Shown here one piece after another: positions 26,926 to 35,370 of a stretch of DNA of 64,000 nucleotides. Location: contig NZ_JAATOD010000006.1 in the NCBI RefSeq assembly GCF_014229645.1, positions 1 to 64,000 on the forward strand. The letters run 5' to 3'. Position 1 is the stretch's first letter; each line of letters starts with the position of its first letter. Below the pieces are notes generated by a model. That model ran no database searches. It had not been told where the DNA came from and saw only the letters and a list, made by a program, of their open reading frames with translations. Position numbers and translations under genes: made by a program. Source of the DNA: Listeria swaminathanii. GTDB lineage: Bacteria; Bacillota; Bacilli; Lactobacillales; Listeriaceae.

Positions 26926-27372
26926 ATGACAAAAGTGATGATCGTTTATGCCAGCATGACTGGTAATACACAAGAAATTGCCGACATTTTAGGTGAAGAA
27001 TTAGAAAAATACGATATCGAAGTAGAAATTGAAGAATGTATTTCAGTTGATCCTGCAGACTTACTAGAATATGATGGCGCCTTAATCGGCGGCTATACAT
27101 ACGATGATGGTCAGCTTCCTGATGAATTCGTTGATTTTTATGAGGATATGGCGGACGTTGATTTTAGCGGTAAAGTGTGTGCTTCTTTCGGTTCCGGCGA
27201 TACTTTTTACGATGAATATTGCTTAACCGTTGATTTAATTGAAACTCGTCTAAAAGAACAAGGCGCGACGGTTCCAGTTGCGGGGCTAAAAGTTGATCTT
27301 GATCCTGACGAAGAAGATGTTGTTCGCGCAGAAAGTTACGCAAAAACATTTGTTGATGTATTAAAAGGTTAA
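26926..27372 (+). CDS. Flavodoxin
   Basis: A 148-residue acidic short-chain flavodoxin carries low-potential electrons through FMN. The phosphate-binding loop is SMTGNTQEIAD (about 11-21), and the aromatic-rich FMN loops are GGYTYDDGQLPD and FGSGDTFYDEY. It has its own promoter and terminator. Unlike the protein at 36705 it has no signal peptide and is cytoplasmic. Confidence 0.92.
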   Translation: MTKVMIVYASMTGNTQEIADILGEELEKYDIEVEIEECISVDPADLLEYDGALIGGYTYDDGQLPDEFVDFYEDMADVDFSGKVCASFGSGDTFYDEYCLTVDLIETRLKEQGATVPVAGLKVDLDPDEEDVVRAESYAKTFVDVLKG

Positions 27373-27376
27373 TTAT

Positions 27377-27409
27377 AAAGCAAGCGTCCAATCGGGTGCT
27401 TGCTTTTTT
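27377..27409 (+). terminator. Terminator after flavodoxin
   Basis: The stem AAAGCAAGC/GCTTGCTTT is followed by a T-run directly after the gene. Confidence 0.85.
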
Positions 27410-27445
27410 ATTTAATTAAAAATAGCGAAAACAGTCGCTTCGTGG

Positions 27446-27474
27446 TTGCTTTACCTCATTAATTGAGATACAAT
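27446..27474 (+). promoter_or_regulatory. Sigma-A promoter of the aminopeptidase gene
   Basis: TTGCTT (27446-27451), a 17-bp spacer and TACAAT (27469-27474) stand 35 bp upstream of the start codon. Confidence 0.6.
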
Positions 27475-27509
27475 TCTCGTATTGAATAAAAAGATTGGAG
27501 TGATTAATT

Positions 27510-28742
27510 ATGACAGTATTTAGTGAAAAGTTAGAAAAATATGCAGAATTGATTATAAAAGTTGGGGTAAACGTCCAACCTGAACAGAAAGTAGTAATTA
27601 TGGCTCCAGTTGACGCGGCTCCACTTGTTCGTCTTATTTCCAAATACGCTTTTGAAGTTGGCGCAGAGGATGTTATTATGGATTGGCGCGATGAAGAACT
27701 AGGCGCATTACGTTATAAAAATGCCCCACTACGCGTTTTTGAAAGCGCTCCGGTTCACCGTGTTGCAGAAAAAACAGAGCTTGCTAAAGAAGGCGCTTGT
27801 TTTATTTCCATCACTTCCGAAGATCCGGATTTACTAAACGGCGTAGATAGCAACAAAATTGCAACTTTCCAAAAAACAATGGGTGGCGCAATGAGTGAAT
27901 TCCGCGAGTTAATGCAAGCAAACGTGGTAAGTTGGACAGTTGTTGCAGCAGCTTCACAAGGCTGGGCAGCAAAAGTATTCCCAGATTTGACTCCAGAAGA
28001 ACAAATGGAAACACTTTGGGAAGCTATTTTTGAAACAACTCGTATCAATACCGAAAACCCGGTAGAAACTTGGAAAAATCACGATCAAACACTGGCTGCA
28101 AAAGCAGATAGTTTAAATGAAAAACAATTTACTTCTTTACATTATACAGCTCCTGGAACGGACCTTACAATTGGTCTTCCGAAAAACCATCTTTGGGTTG
28201 GCGCTGGTAGTAAGAATAAAAAAGGACATGAATTTATGGCCAATATGCCGACAGAAGAAGTTTTCTGTTGTGCGGATAAACTAAAAGTGGAAGGCTATGT
28301 TTCTAGCACAAAACCACTTAGTTATGCAGGAAATATTATTGATGACTTCAAAATCACTTTCGAAAAAGGTCGTATTGTAGGTGTAGAAGCAGCGTCCGGC
28401 GAAGAAATTTTAAAAGATTTAATCGCGACTGATGAAGGTTCTCACTACTTAGGCGAAGTGGCGCTTGTTCCAGACCCTTCCCCTATTTCCCAATCCGGCA
28501 TTTTATTCTACAACACCCTATTTGACGAAAATGCCTCTAACCACTTAGCAATCGGTAGCGCGTATGCATTTAATGTTAAAGGTGGCGAAGAAATGTCTCG
28601 CGAAGAATTAGAAGCAGCTGGTGTTAACAATAGTTTAACGCATGTTGACTTCATGATCGGTTCTTCTGAAATGGACATTGATGGTGTAACCGAATCTGGT
28701 GAAGTTGTTCCTGTTTTCCGTAAAGGCGACTGGGCGTTCTAA
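27510..28742 (+). CDS. Aminopeptidase, M29 family (AmpS/T type)
   Basis: The 410-residue protein is a cytosolic two-metal aminopeptidase of family M29. It contains the KNHLWVGAGSKNKKG, ANMPTEEVFC and EGSHYLGEVALVP segments that carry the metal-binding Glu residues. It also has FYNTLFDENASNHLAIGSAY and the C-terminal HVDFMIGSSEMDIDG. It trims peptides for amino-acid recycling. The gene is monocistronic with its own promoter and terminator. Confidence 0.9.
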   Translation: MTVFSEKLEKYAELIIKVGVNVQPEQKVVIMAPVDAAPLVRLISKYAFEVGAEDVIMDWRDEELGALRYKNAPLRVFESAPVHRVAEKTELAKEGACFISITSEDPDLLNGVDSNKIATFQKTMGGAMSEFRELMQANVVSWTVVAAASQGWAAKVFPDLTPEEQMETLWEAIFETTRINTENPVETWKNHDQTLAAKADSLNEKQFTSLHYTAPGTDLTIGLPKNHLWVGAGSKNKKGHEFMANMPTEEVFCCADKLKVEGYVSSTKPLSYAGNIIDDFKITFEKGRIVGVEAASGEEILKDLIATDEGSHYLGEVALVPDPSPISQSGILFYNTLFDENASNHLAIGSAYAFNVKGGEEMSREELEAAGVNNSLTHVDFMIGSSEMDIDGVTESGEVVPVFRKGDWAF

Positions 28743-28771
28743 TCCTTTTTTAAAACTTATGCCTTTTGCGT

Positions 28772-28812
28772 AAAACCCTTGTAGCTTTTGGCTTTCAAGG
28801 GTTTTCATTTGT
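28772..28812 (+). terminator. Terminator after the M29 aminopeptidase
   Basis: A 10-bp perfect stem AAAACCCTTG/CAAGGGTTTT (28772-28781, 28796-28805) is followed by T-rich bases. Confidence 0.8.
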
Positions 28813-28844
28813 TATTTTTTATAAAAGAGAGTGAGGTGCATTGG

Positions 28845-30104
28845 ATGAAATTTAGTACGTGGGACATCAATTTAAAAGTAAGGCTTTTTGGGGAAGCGCT
28901 ACTCGATATTTCTTTTTGGATGGTCTTCCCCTTTCTAACGATTTACTTTTCGAAAAGTATTGGCCGTGAGCTCACGAGTCTCTTGCTGATTATTTCGCAA
29001 GTGTTGGCGGTTTTCACCGCATTACTCGGCGGTTACTTTGCAGATAATTTTGGTAGAAAACGAATGATGAGTATTTCGGTTATTGGCGAGGGTTTTGGTT
29101 TCCTTGTTTTTGCAATAGGTGCCCTTCATGTTGTCGATTCTCCTTATTTAAGTTTCGCGGGTTTTGCGATTGCGAGTGTCTTTATGGCGTTTTATCAACC
29201 GGCGAGTCAAGCGATGATTGCGGATGTGGTTCCACCTGAACATCGGACACATATTTATTCAGTTTTCTATATGATGATTAATATTGCGGTCGTTATTGGC
29301 CCGATTCTTGGTTCGGTACTATTCTATAATTTCACGACAGAAACCTTACTTGCAATTGTTTGCGCAGATTTATTACTACTCTTCTTACTGCAAAAATTTG
29401 GTCACGAAACGGCGCCACTTTTAGTTAATCCTGATTTACAAAAAGAAGCGGTTCATAAAAGCATCGGAACGGTTTTGGTAGAGCAGTTGAAAAACTATAA
29501 AATTATTTTTAAAGATAAGATTTTCTTCTTATATATTATTGCTGGGATTATTGTTTCTCAGTCATTTATGCAACTGGATTTGCTATTCCCGCTCTATATT
29601 AAAGAAGTTATCGGCGCATCTAACCTGTTTTCGTTTCATTTTACTGGTGAGCAATTGTTCGGTGTGATTGTTTCTATTAATGGGTTCTTTGTTGCCGCGC
29701 TTACGGTTGTCGTAACTCGCTGGATGAGCCATTTTAGAGAAAAATTTGTCTTTATGAACTCTTCCTTTCTTTACGCGATTGCGATATTTTTATTCGGGAT
29801 TGCGACTGGACCGTGGGGAGCGATTTGTGCGATTATCCTCTTTAGCTTTGCGGAACTAATGACGGTCGGTTTGCAACAAACCTTTGTTTCCCAACTAGCT
29901 CCAGAAGATAAGCGAGCGATGTATTTCTCTGCCGCTGGACTGCGTTATACACTTGGTAAAGTGATTGCGCCGCTTGCGATTACGCTTTCGACTTTAATTG
30001 GCTATACGAGCACCTTTGTTATTATCGGTATTTTAGCACTTATAAGTGGGCTGATTTATTATTATATGTACTCGGAATTTGAAAAACAACGACAAACTTC
30101 ATAA
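28845..30104 (+). CDS. Major facilitator superfamily transporter
   Basis: The 419-residue protein has 12 hydrophobic segments and the MFS loop 2-3 signature GGYFADNFGRKRMM. The N-terminal half is of the drug-efflux type. The substrate is unknown. ATG 28845 is selected because GAGGTG precedes it by seven bases; the frame can be extended upstream to 28788 but that would run through the previous terminator. The gene is followed by a hairpin and then the MreB-like gene, which has its own upstream region. Confidence 0.82.
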   Translation: MKFSTWDINLKVRLFGEALLDISFWMVFPFLTIYFSKSIGRELTSLLLIISQVLAVFTALLGGYFADNFGRKRMMSISVIGEGFGFLVFAIGALHVVDSPYLSFAGFAIASVFMAFYQPASQAMIADVVPPEHRTHIYSVFYMMINIAVVIGPILGSVLFYNFTTETLLAIVCADLLLLFLLQKFGHETAPLLVNPDLQKEAVHKSIGTVLVEQLKNYKIIFKDKIFFLYIIAGIIVSQSFMQLDLLFPLYIKEVIGASNLFSFHFTGEQLFGVIVSINGFFVAALTVVVTRWMSHFREKFVFMNSSFLYAIAIFLFGIATGPWGAICAIILFSFAELMTVGLQQTFVSQLAPEDKRAMYFSAAGLRYTLGKVIAPLAITLSTLIGYTSTFVIIGILALISGLIYYYMYSEFEKQRQTS

Positions 30105-30106
30105 TG

Positions 30107-30144
30107 AAAAACGGCTATCTGTTTACGGATAGTCGTTTTGTTTT
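30107..30144 (+). terminator. Terminator after the MFS gene
   Basis: A near-perfect stem with arms AAAACGGCTATCTG and CGGATAGTCGTTTT has a T-rich tail. Confidence 0.75.
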
Positions 30145-30322
30145 GATTACGTTTTTTACGATTTTTTTACGAAGCGGCGCAAATCCCTATCATATTCCCA
30201 TTTTAAATTACCTTTTCATGTCATCCATGTTTAAAGAATGCTTATAAAGTGAAAAAAGTCTATACTGTTAGTTATACACCTAGAATTTGCTCGCTATTTT
30301 TAATAGAAAGTTAGGTGTGAGA

Positions 30323-31315
30323 ATGTTTGGAACAACAACTATTGGAATTGATTTAGGTACTGCGAATATTTTAGTTTACAGTAAAGAAAAAGGAATTATT
30401 TTGAATGAACCTTCTGTGGTGGCGCTAAATACGAATGATGGTACGGTACTTGCGATTGGCCAGGAAGCAAAAGAAATGATTGGTAAAACGCCCGCTTCGA
30501 TTTCTGCTGTCAGACCGATGAAAGATGGGGTTATTGCAGATTTTGATTTGACTAGCGGACTGCTACGTGAGATTATGCGGCGGATTTCGATTAGCGGTGT
30601 GAAAAAGCCCAATGTGGTCGTTTGTACGCCAACTGGTGCTACTTCGGTTGAACGTCGTGCGATTTCTGATGCGGTAAGATCCACCGGCGCTCGTTCAGTC
30701 GTTTTAATTGAAGAACCTGTCGCTGCTGCTATCGGAGCCGATTTGCCTGTCGCTGAGCCTGTTGCGAATGTGATTGTTGATATTGGCGGTGGTACGAGTG
30801 AGATTGCAATTATTTCTTATGGTGGTGTTGTTTCCAGCACATCCATCCGAACTGGTGGCGATCACATGGATGAAGAAATTATTCAATACATCCGTAAAAA
30901 CTACAACCTTTTAATCGGCCAAACAACCGCTGAACGTATTAAAATGGAACTTGGCTATGCGCCGATTGAACATGTGACCCAGACGATGGATATTCGCGGG
31001 CGTGATTTACTCACTGGTTTACCAAAAACGATTCAAATAAGCTCTACAGAAATCCAAAGTGCCTTATCTGAAACGTTATTGCGTATTCTTGAAGCTATTC
31101 GAAATACACTCGAATTGTGTCCACCAGAATTAAGTGGCGATATTGTCGACCGAGGTATTATTTTAAGTGGTGGCGGTTCCCTTCTCCAAGGTTTCCGTGA
31201 CTGGCTTGTACAAGAAATCGATGTCCCTGTACATATGGCTCCAAGTCCTTTGGAATCTGTTGCAATTGGCACTGGTAAATCCCTCGTTTTTGCAGATAAA
31301 TTAGCTAAAAATTAA
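30323..31315 (+). CDS. MreB/Mbl-family actin-like cell-shape protein
   Basis: The 330-residue protein is an MreB-type actin homologue that organises lateral wall synthesis. Nucleotide motifs are visible: [12 protein letters not shown] (phosphate 1), [12 protein letters not shown] (phosphate 2), and [15 protein letters not shown] near the end for adenosine. [12 protein letters not shown] is family-typical. No mreC or mreD is adjacent, so it is a separate paralogue and may correspond to MreBH or Mbl. The ATG at 30323 follows AGGTGTG; upstream extension to 30287 lacks a site. Confidence 0.88.
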   Translation: MFGTTTIGIDLGTANILVYSKEKGIILNEPSVVALNTNDGTVLAIGQEAKEMIGKTPASISAVRPMKDGVIADFDLTSGLLREIMRRISISGVKKPNVVVCTPTGATSVERRAISDAVRSTGARSVVLIEEPVAAAIGADLPVAEPVANVIVDIGGGTSEIAIISYGGVVSSTSIRTGGDHMDEEIIQYIRKNYNLLIGQTTAERIKMELGYAPIEHVTQTMDIRGRDLLTGLPKTIQISSTEIQSALSETLLRILEAIRNTLELCPPELSGDIVDRGIILSGGGSLLQGFRDWLVQEIDVPVHMAPSPLESVAIGTGKSLVFADKLAKN

Positions 31316-31320
31316 ACATC

Positions 31321-31372
31321 CGAAGCATTTGGATTACTGTGTTCTCAGTAAATCCAAATGCTTCTTTATCTT
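31321..31372 (+). terminator. Terminator after the MreB-like gene
   Basis: GAAGCATTTGGAT pairs with ATCCAAATGCTTC (about 31328-31366) in a long stem, with TTTATC following. Confidence 0.75.
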
Positions 31373-31423
31373 GCTGAAATTCTTTATTTCTGGTAAACTT
31401 ATTTCTGTTGTCTGTCTTTCCTA

Positions 31424-31495
31424 GCCCATATAGTTAAACGGATATAACAAGCCCCTCCTAAGGGCTAGTTCGTGGTTCGATTCCGCGTATGGGCG
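31424..31495 (+). tRNA. tRNA-Arg (anticodon CCU)
   Basis: Acceptor arms GCCCATA and TATGGGC pair perfectly and are followed by a discriminator G. The anticodon stem AGCCC/GGGCT (31450-31454, 31462-31466) encloses the loop CTCCTAA, giving anticodon CCT at 31457-31459. The T arm contains GGTTCGATTCC. CCA is not encoded. It reads the rare AGG codon. The tRNA borders accessory DNA on its 3' side, a common arrangement. Confidence 0.93.
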
Positions 31496-31498
31496 TCA

Positions 31499-31546
31499 TA
31501 AAAAAGCCGAAAATTCTTGAGTAAATCAAGGTTTTCGGCTTTTTTC
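31499..31546. terminator. Bidirectional terminator after tRNA-Arg
   Basis: AAAAAAGCCGAAAA and TTTTCGGCTTTTTT pair, with an inner CTTGA/TCAAG stem. It ends the tRNA transcript and the convergent gene at 31559. Confidence 0.85.
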
Positions 31547-31558
31547 AAACTTTATTGT

Positions 31559-32131
31559 TCACACATAAAACGTTTCATCTTTTTTCTTTGCTGAAAATTT
31601 TAAAGTAAAATCTGCATTTGCTGAAAATGGTCTTGAAGCAATTTTCACCTGCGTAAAGTCACAGCTATTATTTCTTAATGCAGACTTAATCGCTTTGATT
31701 CCTACTTCTTCATCGACGACTACACAAAATACATTTAAAGCAAATTGCTTCGTTGGATTCGCGGTTTGCCCCATGTCAAAACCATCAACAATCCCTAAGC
31801 CTTTCCAACCTAAATCACTATTTAAGATATCTGTAACCCTATCTTTCAGCCAAATGTCACGTTTCGTTCCATTTAAACTTTTCAGTGGATATTGCACGAC
31901 TATCCAACATTTTTCTTCTTCAGAGAACTCACTGTAGCCCTGAGGTACAAAGCGATTAAGAAATGCATCTTTGAAAGCCACTTCATCTTGATACTTTTCC
32001 AAGTAATTAGCGTCTTTTTCCGTTTGACCAACTTTACCTATTTTTCCGTAATGGATGGTTGCTTCCTTATCATGGATCCAATACTCTGCATAGGAAATTC
32101 CGGTTTTTTCTTTTTTATATAGTTTTAGCAT
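31559..32131 (-). CDS. WGR-like domain protein of unknown function
   Basis: The 190 residues begin with a segment (about 5-45, YAEYWIHDKEATIHYGKIGK) resembling the WGR domain, in which a strand pair precedes a WGR or YGK motif. In PARPs and some bacterial proteins WGR domains bind nucleic acid. The rest (about 60-190) is a mixed alpha/beta region without a recognised motif. It lies next to tRNA-Arg on an accessory stretch with the orphan nuclease at 32342. The family call is tentative. Confidence 0.55.
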   Translation of the reverse strand: MLKLYKKEKTGISYAEYWIHDKEATIHYGKIGKVGQTEKDANYLEKYQDEVAFKDAFLNRFVPQGYSEFSEEEKCWIVVQYPLKSLNGTKRDIWLKDRVTDILNSDLGWKGLGIVDGFDMGQTANPTKQFALNVFCVVVDEEVGIKAIKSALRNNSCDFTQVKIASRPFSANADFTLKFSAKKKDETFYV

Positions 32132-32286
32132 GGTTTCACCTCGTGGTGTTTAGTTTTATAATTAACTGCGTGGTTATGAATTTATATTATTATAGCATAA
32201 AGACAAAAAGTCCTCTATGCCTTGTTTATAGATAGCTATTTTAGTTTTGATATTTGGTTGAACAGTAGAGAATACTTCAACTACAA

Positions 32287-32336
32287 AAGACCCCTATAAA
32301 ATAGACTTTTTAAAGTTTCTATTTTATAGAGGTCTT
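32287..32336 (-). terminator. Terminator after the HsdR-N-like gene
   Basis: A 19-bp stem with one mismatch runs 32287-32305 paired with 32318-32336, six bases past the stop codon. The minus-strand tail is TTTTG, so U-richness is modest. Confidence 0.65.
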
Positions 32337-32341
32337 AAAAC

Positions 32342-33403
32342 TTATAAGTATCTCTCAACTACTGGGATAATCTTATCAGCATGATTGAAAATGTCAATTA
32401 CATCAACAATTTCTATGGTAGTTTTCTCTTCATCATTTATCACAAAATATGTTCTTGAATTATTAATGTATAATCTTAAAACCCATTTTCTTATACTGTT
32501 ATCTATAATTATATTAAAGTACGATTTGTTATCTCTATAAAAAATTCTAGATGTATCAATTGTATCTTTCAATAATAATTTAGTTGTAGTGAATGCTTCA
32601 ATTTCCGCTTCTGTTGTAATAATATCTTCTTCACCATCAGCAGTTACCTCAACTTGAGGAACTTCTAATTCTTCGACTGAAACAGATGTATTAAGCGCTG
32701 CATTTAGTTTACTATTTACTTGGTCTGCAATAAATTGTCTAAAACCTCTTTTTACGACCGGTGTGAATTTATCAATAATCACTTTTGTTTTCATTCCATC
32801 ATAAATCTCTCCAAGGATAAATTTAACAAAGTCTTCACTTGGATCATTTACTTCTTTTGTTAAAAATTCTTTGACGAAATTAAGATATTTTAAATCAGAA
32901 GCTGCTTTTGAAATATTATCTACGTCAAAATTTTCTTTTTGGAATTTAAAAATTTCTGAAATTTGGACATCCTTCACTTCTGTAAGTACAAATGAAAAGA
33001 ATGGAGCTCTGTCCATTTTGTTTGGCTCTTCTAAATCAGTATAAAATCTATATTCATTTCCATTTGTTAAAATACCAAATTTAGCAGTTGTTGTTCCAAA
33101 ATATCTAAATAATTGTGAATCATGGTTTTTTAAATCTTCTTTAATAGATTTTGCCTCTATTAAAATAATTGGATTATTATTATTCAAGATTGCGTAATCT
33201 ACTTTCTCCCCTTTTTTAATCCCTACATCTGCAATGTACTCTGGAGAAAATTCAAGTGGATTAAAAACATCATATCCTAGCAATTGGAAAAACGGCATAA
33301 TTAATGATGTTTTCGTTGCCTCCTCCGTTGAAATCGAGTCTTTAAGAGCAGATACTCTTTCCCCTAATTTTTTTACATCTAATAAAAGCGTTTCAATATC
33401 CAT
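32342..33403 (-). CDS. Orphan type I restriction HsdR N-terminal-like nuclease
   Basis: The 353-residue protein starts with a helical segment and TSLIMPFFQLLGYDVFNPLEF. This is followed by a PD-(D/E)xK core: KVDYAILNNNNPIILIEAKS gives the Asp and the E-A-K motif, and YFGTTTAKFGILTNGNEYRFYTD the later strands. This is the N-terminal nuclease domain of HsdR, but the helicase domains are absent. The remainder (about 180-353) is a separate, acidic-linked domain. No hsdM or hsdS is in the window. ATG 33403 with AGGAGA eight bases upstream is preferred over GTG 33409. Free-standing relatives are common but their role is unsettled; defence is inferred. Confidence 0.7.
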   Translation of the reverse strand: MDIETLLLDVKKLGERVSALKDSISTEEATKTSLIMPFFQLLGYDVFNPLEFSPEYIADVGIKKGEKVDYAILNNNNPIILIEAKSIKEDLKNHDSQLFRYFGTTTAKFGILTNGNEYRFYTDLEEPNKMDRAPFFSFVLTEVKDVQISEIFKFQKENFDVDNISKAASDLKYLNFVKEFLTKEVNDPSEDFVKFILGEIYDGMKTKVIIDKFTPVVKRGFRQFIADQVNSKLNAALNTSVSVEELEVPQVEVTADGEEDIITTEAEIEAFTTTKLLLKDTIDTSRIFYRDNKSYFNIIIDNSIRKWVLRLYINNSRTYFVINDEEKTTIEIVDVIDIFNHADKIIPVVERYL

Positions 33404-33705
33404 CTTCACCGTCTCCTATTTTTATGTATTATTATTCACGTTTTTATACAAACGGAATAATCTTTTAATCAAGTTAAGTGTAATATAAATTCCTTTATTA
33501 GTCTATTATTTTCGAAAAATTATACAAATTAAGTCTAAAAAAACATTTTTATACTACTTTGAAGAACATCTGGAACAAAACTTATAAAAGCGAAGTCTAT
33601 TTAGGTACTTTTAAATTTAATACTTAACTAATAATAATAAAAGCATTACTTATGAAATTCAAGTATAATGGAGTTAATCATCACAAATTGAGGTGCATTC
33701 AACAT
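33404..33705. other. AT-rich divergent intergenic region
   Basis: This 300-bp gap separates the HsdR-N-like gene and the divergent Crp/Fnr gene. It is very AT-rich. TATAAT at 33664-33669 is a plausible -10 for the Crp/Fnr gene, but I see no convincing -35. No gene, repeat or clear palindrome was found. Confidence 0.5.
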
Positions 33706-34395
33706 ATGAAAAAAGACATTTCTAAACTGTTAAAACTTAGTAGGATTTGTCAAAATCTTACTGACGAACAAATAAATCGTTTAATACAAAATAATCTAAT
33801 TACATTCGTTCAATATGATCGAAATGAAATCTTATTTTGGACTGATAAAAAGCCAAAAAATCTCATTATTCTCTTATCTGGTAATATCGCTATGGGGAAA
33901 AATACACATGATGGTCGGCGAGTTTTAGGTGCAAGTAATACAAGTATTGGGGAGCTAATTGGGGAAGTGCGTCTTTTTTCTGATAAAAAGCTCTTTTGGG
34001 ACTATGCAGTGGCTTTAAAACATACGGAGGTATTAGAAATTTCATGTGAATTTCTATTAAATCCAGTTGAAAAGCATGCTGATATTCAGATTATATTGAT
34101 GCAAAATGTAATGCGTGTTTTTGTAAGGAAATTTGAATTTTTAAGTGATAAAGTTAGGATTCTTTCTTTTTCCGCAGCACGAGATCGGATTGCTTTTTAT
34201 TTTTTTAGTATGCAAAATAAAGATCAGCGTGTTATGCTCACTGAAACTCGAGAAGAAATTGCTGATTATTTAGGAATTGCTAGGCCTTCACTATCACGTG
34301 AACTAGGTCGTTTGCAAGATGAAGGCTTTATTCAAATGAAAGGTAATGAAGTAATTATATTGAACCAAATTTTATTTGAAAATATACTTGAATGA
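33706..34395 (+). CDS. Crp/Fnr family transcriptional regulator
   Basis: The 229 residues contain an N-terminal cyclic-nucleotide-binding-type beta barrel (about 20-130). A C-terminal winged helix-turn-helix follows (about 155-225, with TREEIADYLGIARPSLSRELGRL as two adjoining parts of the helix pair). No Fnr-type cysteine cluster is visible in the N terminus, so direct iron-sulfur sensing is unlikely. It belongs to the large Listeria Crp/Fnr group that includes PrfA. ATG 33706 follows GAGGTG. It stands directly upstream of the lipoprotein cluster and is the probable regulator. Confidence 0.8.
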   Translation: MKKDISKLLKLSRICQNLTDEQINRLIQNNLITFVQYDRNEILFWTDKKPKNLIILLSGNIAMGKNTHDGRRVLGASNTSIGELIGEVRLFSDKKLFWDYAVALKHTEVLEISCEFLLNPVEKHADIQIILMQNVMRVFVRKFEFLSDKVRILSFSAARDRIAFYFFSMQNKDQRVMLTETREEIADYLGIARPSLSRELGRLQDEGFIQMKGNEVIILNQILFENILE

Positions 34396-34409
34396 CAAAG
34401 GACTACAAT

Positions 34410-34425
34410 TGTAACCTCAGTTACA
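34410..34425. promoter_or_regulatory. Perfect palindrome, candidate Crp/Fnr operator
   Basis: TGTAACctcaGTTACA is a perfect 6-4-6 palindrome immediately after the regulator gene and about 120 bp before the lipoprotein cluster. Its size and symmetry are those of Crp/Fnr-family sites, although the half-site is not the classical Fnr or PrfA one. Confidence 0.5.
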
Positions 34426-34429
34426 TTTT

Positions 34430-34486
34430 AAAGTATTTTCTTTTGGTAAGCTTAATTAGCAAACTAAAAGAAGATACTTTTTTATT
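34430..34486 (+). terminator. Hairpin with T-tail between the regulator and the lipoprotein cluster
   Basis: A 15-bp stem (34430-34444 with 34466-34480, one mismatch) is followed by TTTTATT. It is either the terminator of the regulator gene or an attenuator for the cluster, because the operator-like palindrome lies upstream of it. Confidence 0.7.
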
Positions 34487-34546
34487 ATGGAATTATTACT
34501 TTTTAACCCTATTCCATCATTTGATGAAAAATAAGAGGAGGACAAC

Positions 34547-35335
34547 ATGAAAAAATTAGTTACAACGCTATTTGTTTTTGCGGCAGTTTTCATTTTAAGT
34601 GGCTGTGGTTCTACAGAAACTTCTAAAGGTAAAAGTAGTGCTTCCCTTCCAACAGAAAAGGAGGTCCCATTATCAGATAAACAAACTACGGACTCTTCAA
34701 AAAAACTTACTGTTCGTACATTTGATAGTACTGACTCGTCATCCTGGGCAGCTTCATTTCAAGTTATAAGTTCTGACAAAGGTAATATTTTGATTGATCC
34801 CGGAAAATATGATGACGAACTTTCAAATTATGTAAAAACGATTGGTGGTGTGGACGCCATTTTAATTACTCATGGACATTGGGATAAGCTTCGAGGTCTT
34901 GATGACGCAATAAAAGCAAATCCTGATGCAAAAGTTTATGTTCATGAATTAGATTATCCTTATTTTAAGGATACAAAACGCAACTGTTCAGCTGAACAAG
35001 GAGTGGAGGGTACGACAAATGCAAAAGCCACCACTTTGGTTGAGGGAAACTATGAAATTAGTGGTTATCAAATAAAAGTTATTCATACACCTGGTCACAC
35101 AGAAGGTTCTGTTCTCTATCACTTCCCTGAGGAAAACATTTTAATAGGAGGAGATACAATTATGGCTGATAAAGTTGCTGGATCACAACATCCCGGTGGA
35201 AATGAAGCTGAAAGAAAAGCTTCTATAACGAAATTTAAGAAGCTCTCTTTCCCTAAAGATATGCGTATTTACAGTGGTCATGGAGCAAGTACTACCTATT
35301 CAGAACTATTACAAACTAATCATGATTTACAATAA
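34547..35335 (+). CDS. Metallo-beta-lactamase-fold lipoprotein 1
   Basis: The 262 residues begin with a lipoprotein signal peptide (lipobox LSGC, Cys20) and a Ser/Thr/Lys-rich linker to about 52. An MBL-fold domain follows. Metal ligands H109 and H111 with D113 lie in THGHWDKL, H184 in HTPGHTEGS, D203 in GGDTIM and H245 in YSGHG. The usual second His of HxHxDH is Lys114, so the site-2 set is incomplete. It would be anchored on the outer membrane face. GAGGAGG precedes the ATG. It is the first gene of a four-gene cluster, and its product is paralogous to the next one. Confidence 0.8.
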   Translation: MKKLVTTLFVFAAVFILSGCGSTETSKGKSSASLPTEKEVPLSDKQTTDSSKKLTVRTFDSTDSSSWAASFQVISSDKGNILIDPGKYDDELSNYVKTIGGVDAILITHGHWDKLRGLDDAIKANPDAKVYVHELDYPYFKDTKRNCSAEQGVEGTTNAKATTLVEGNYEISGYQIKVIHTPGHTEGSVLYHFPEENILIGGDTIMADKVAGSQHPGGNEAERKASITKFKKLSFPKDMRIYSGHGASTTYSELLQTNHDLQ

Positions 35336-35370
35336 TGAATTCGTTTTTTCGAAAAGGAAGGGATTATTAT

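Noticed and set aside
32342..33403. Type I restriction-modification system
   Set aside because: Only an HsdR-N-like domain is present. Helicase motifs, HsdM and HsdS are absent from the window.
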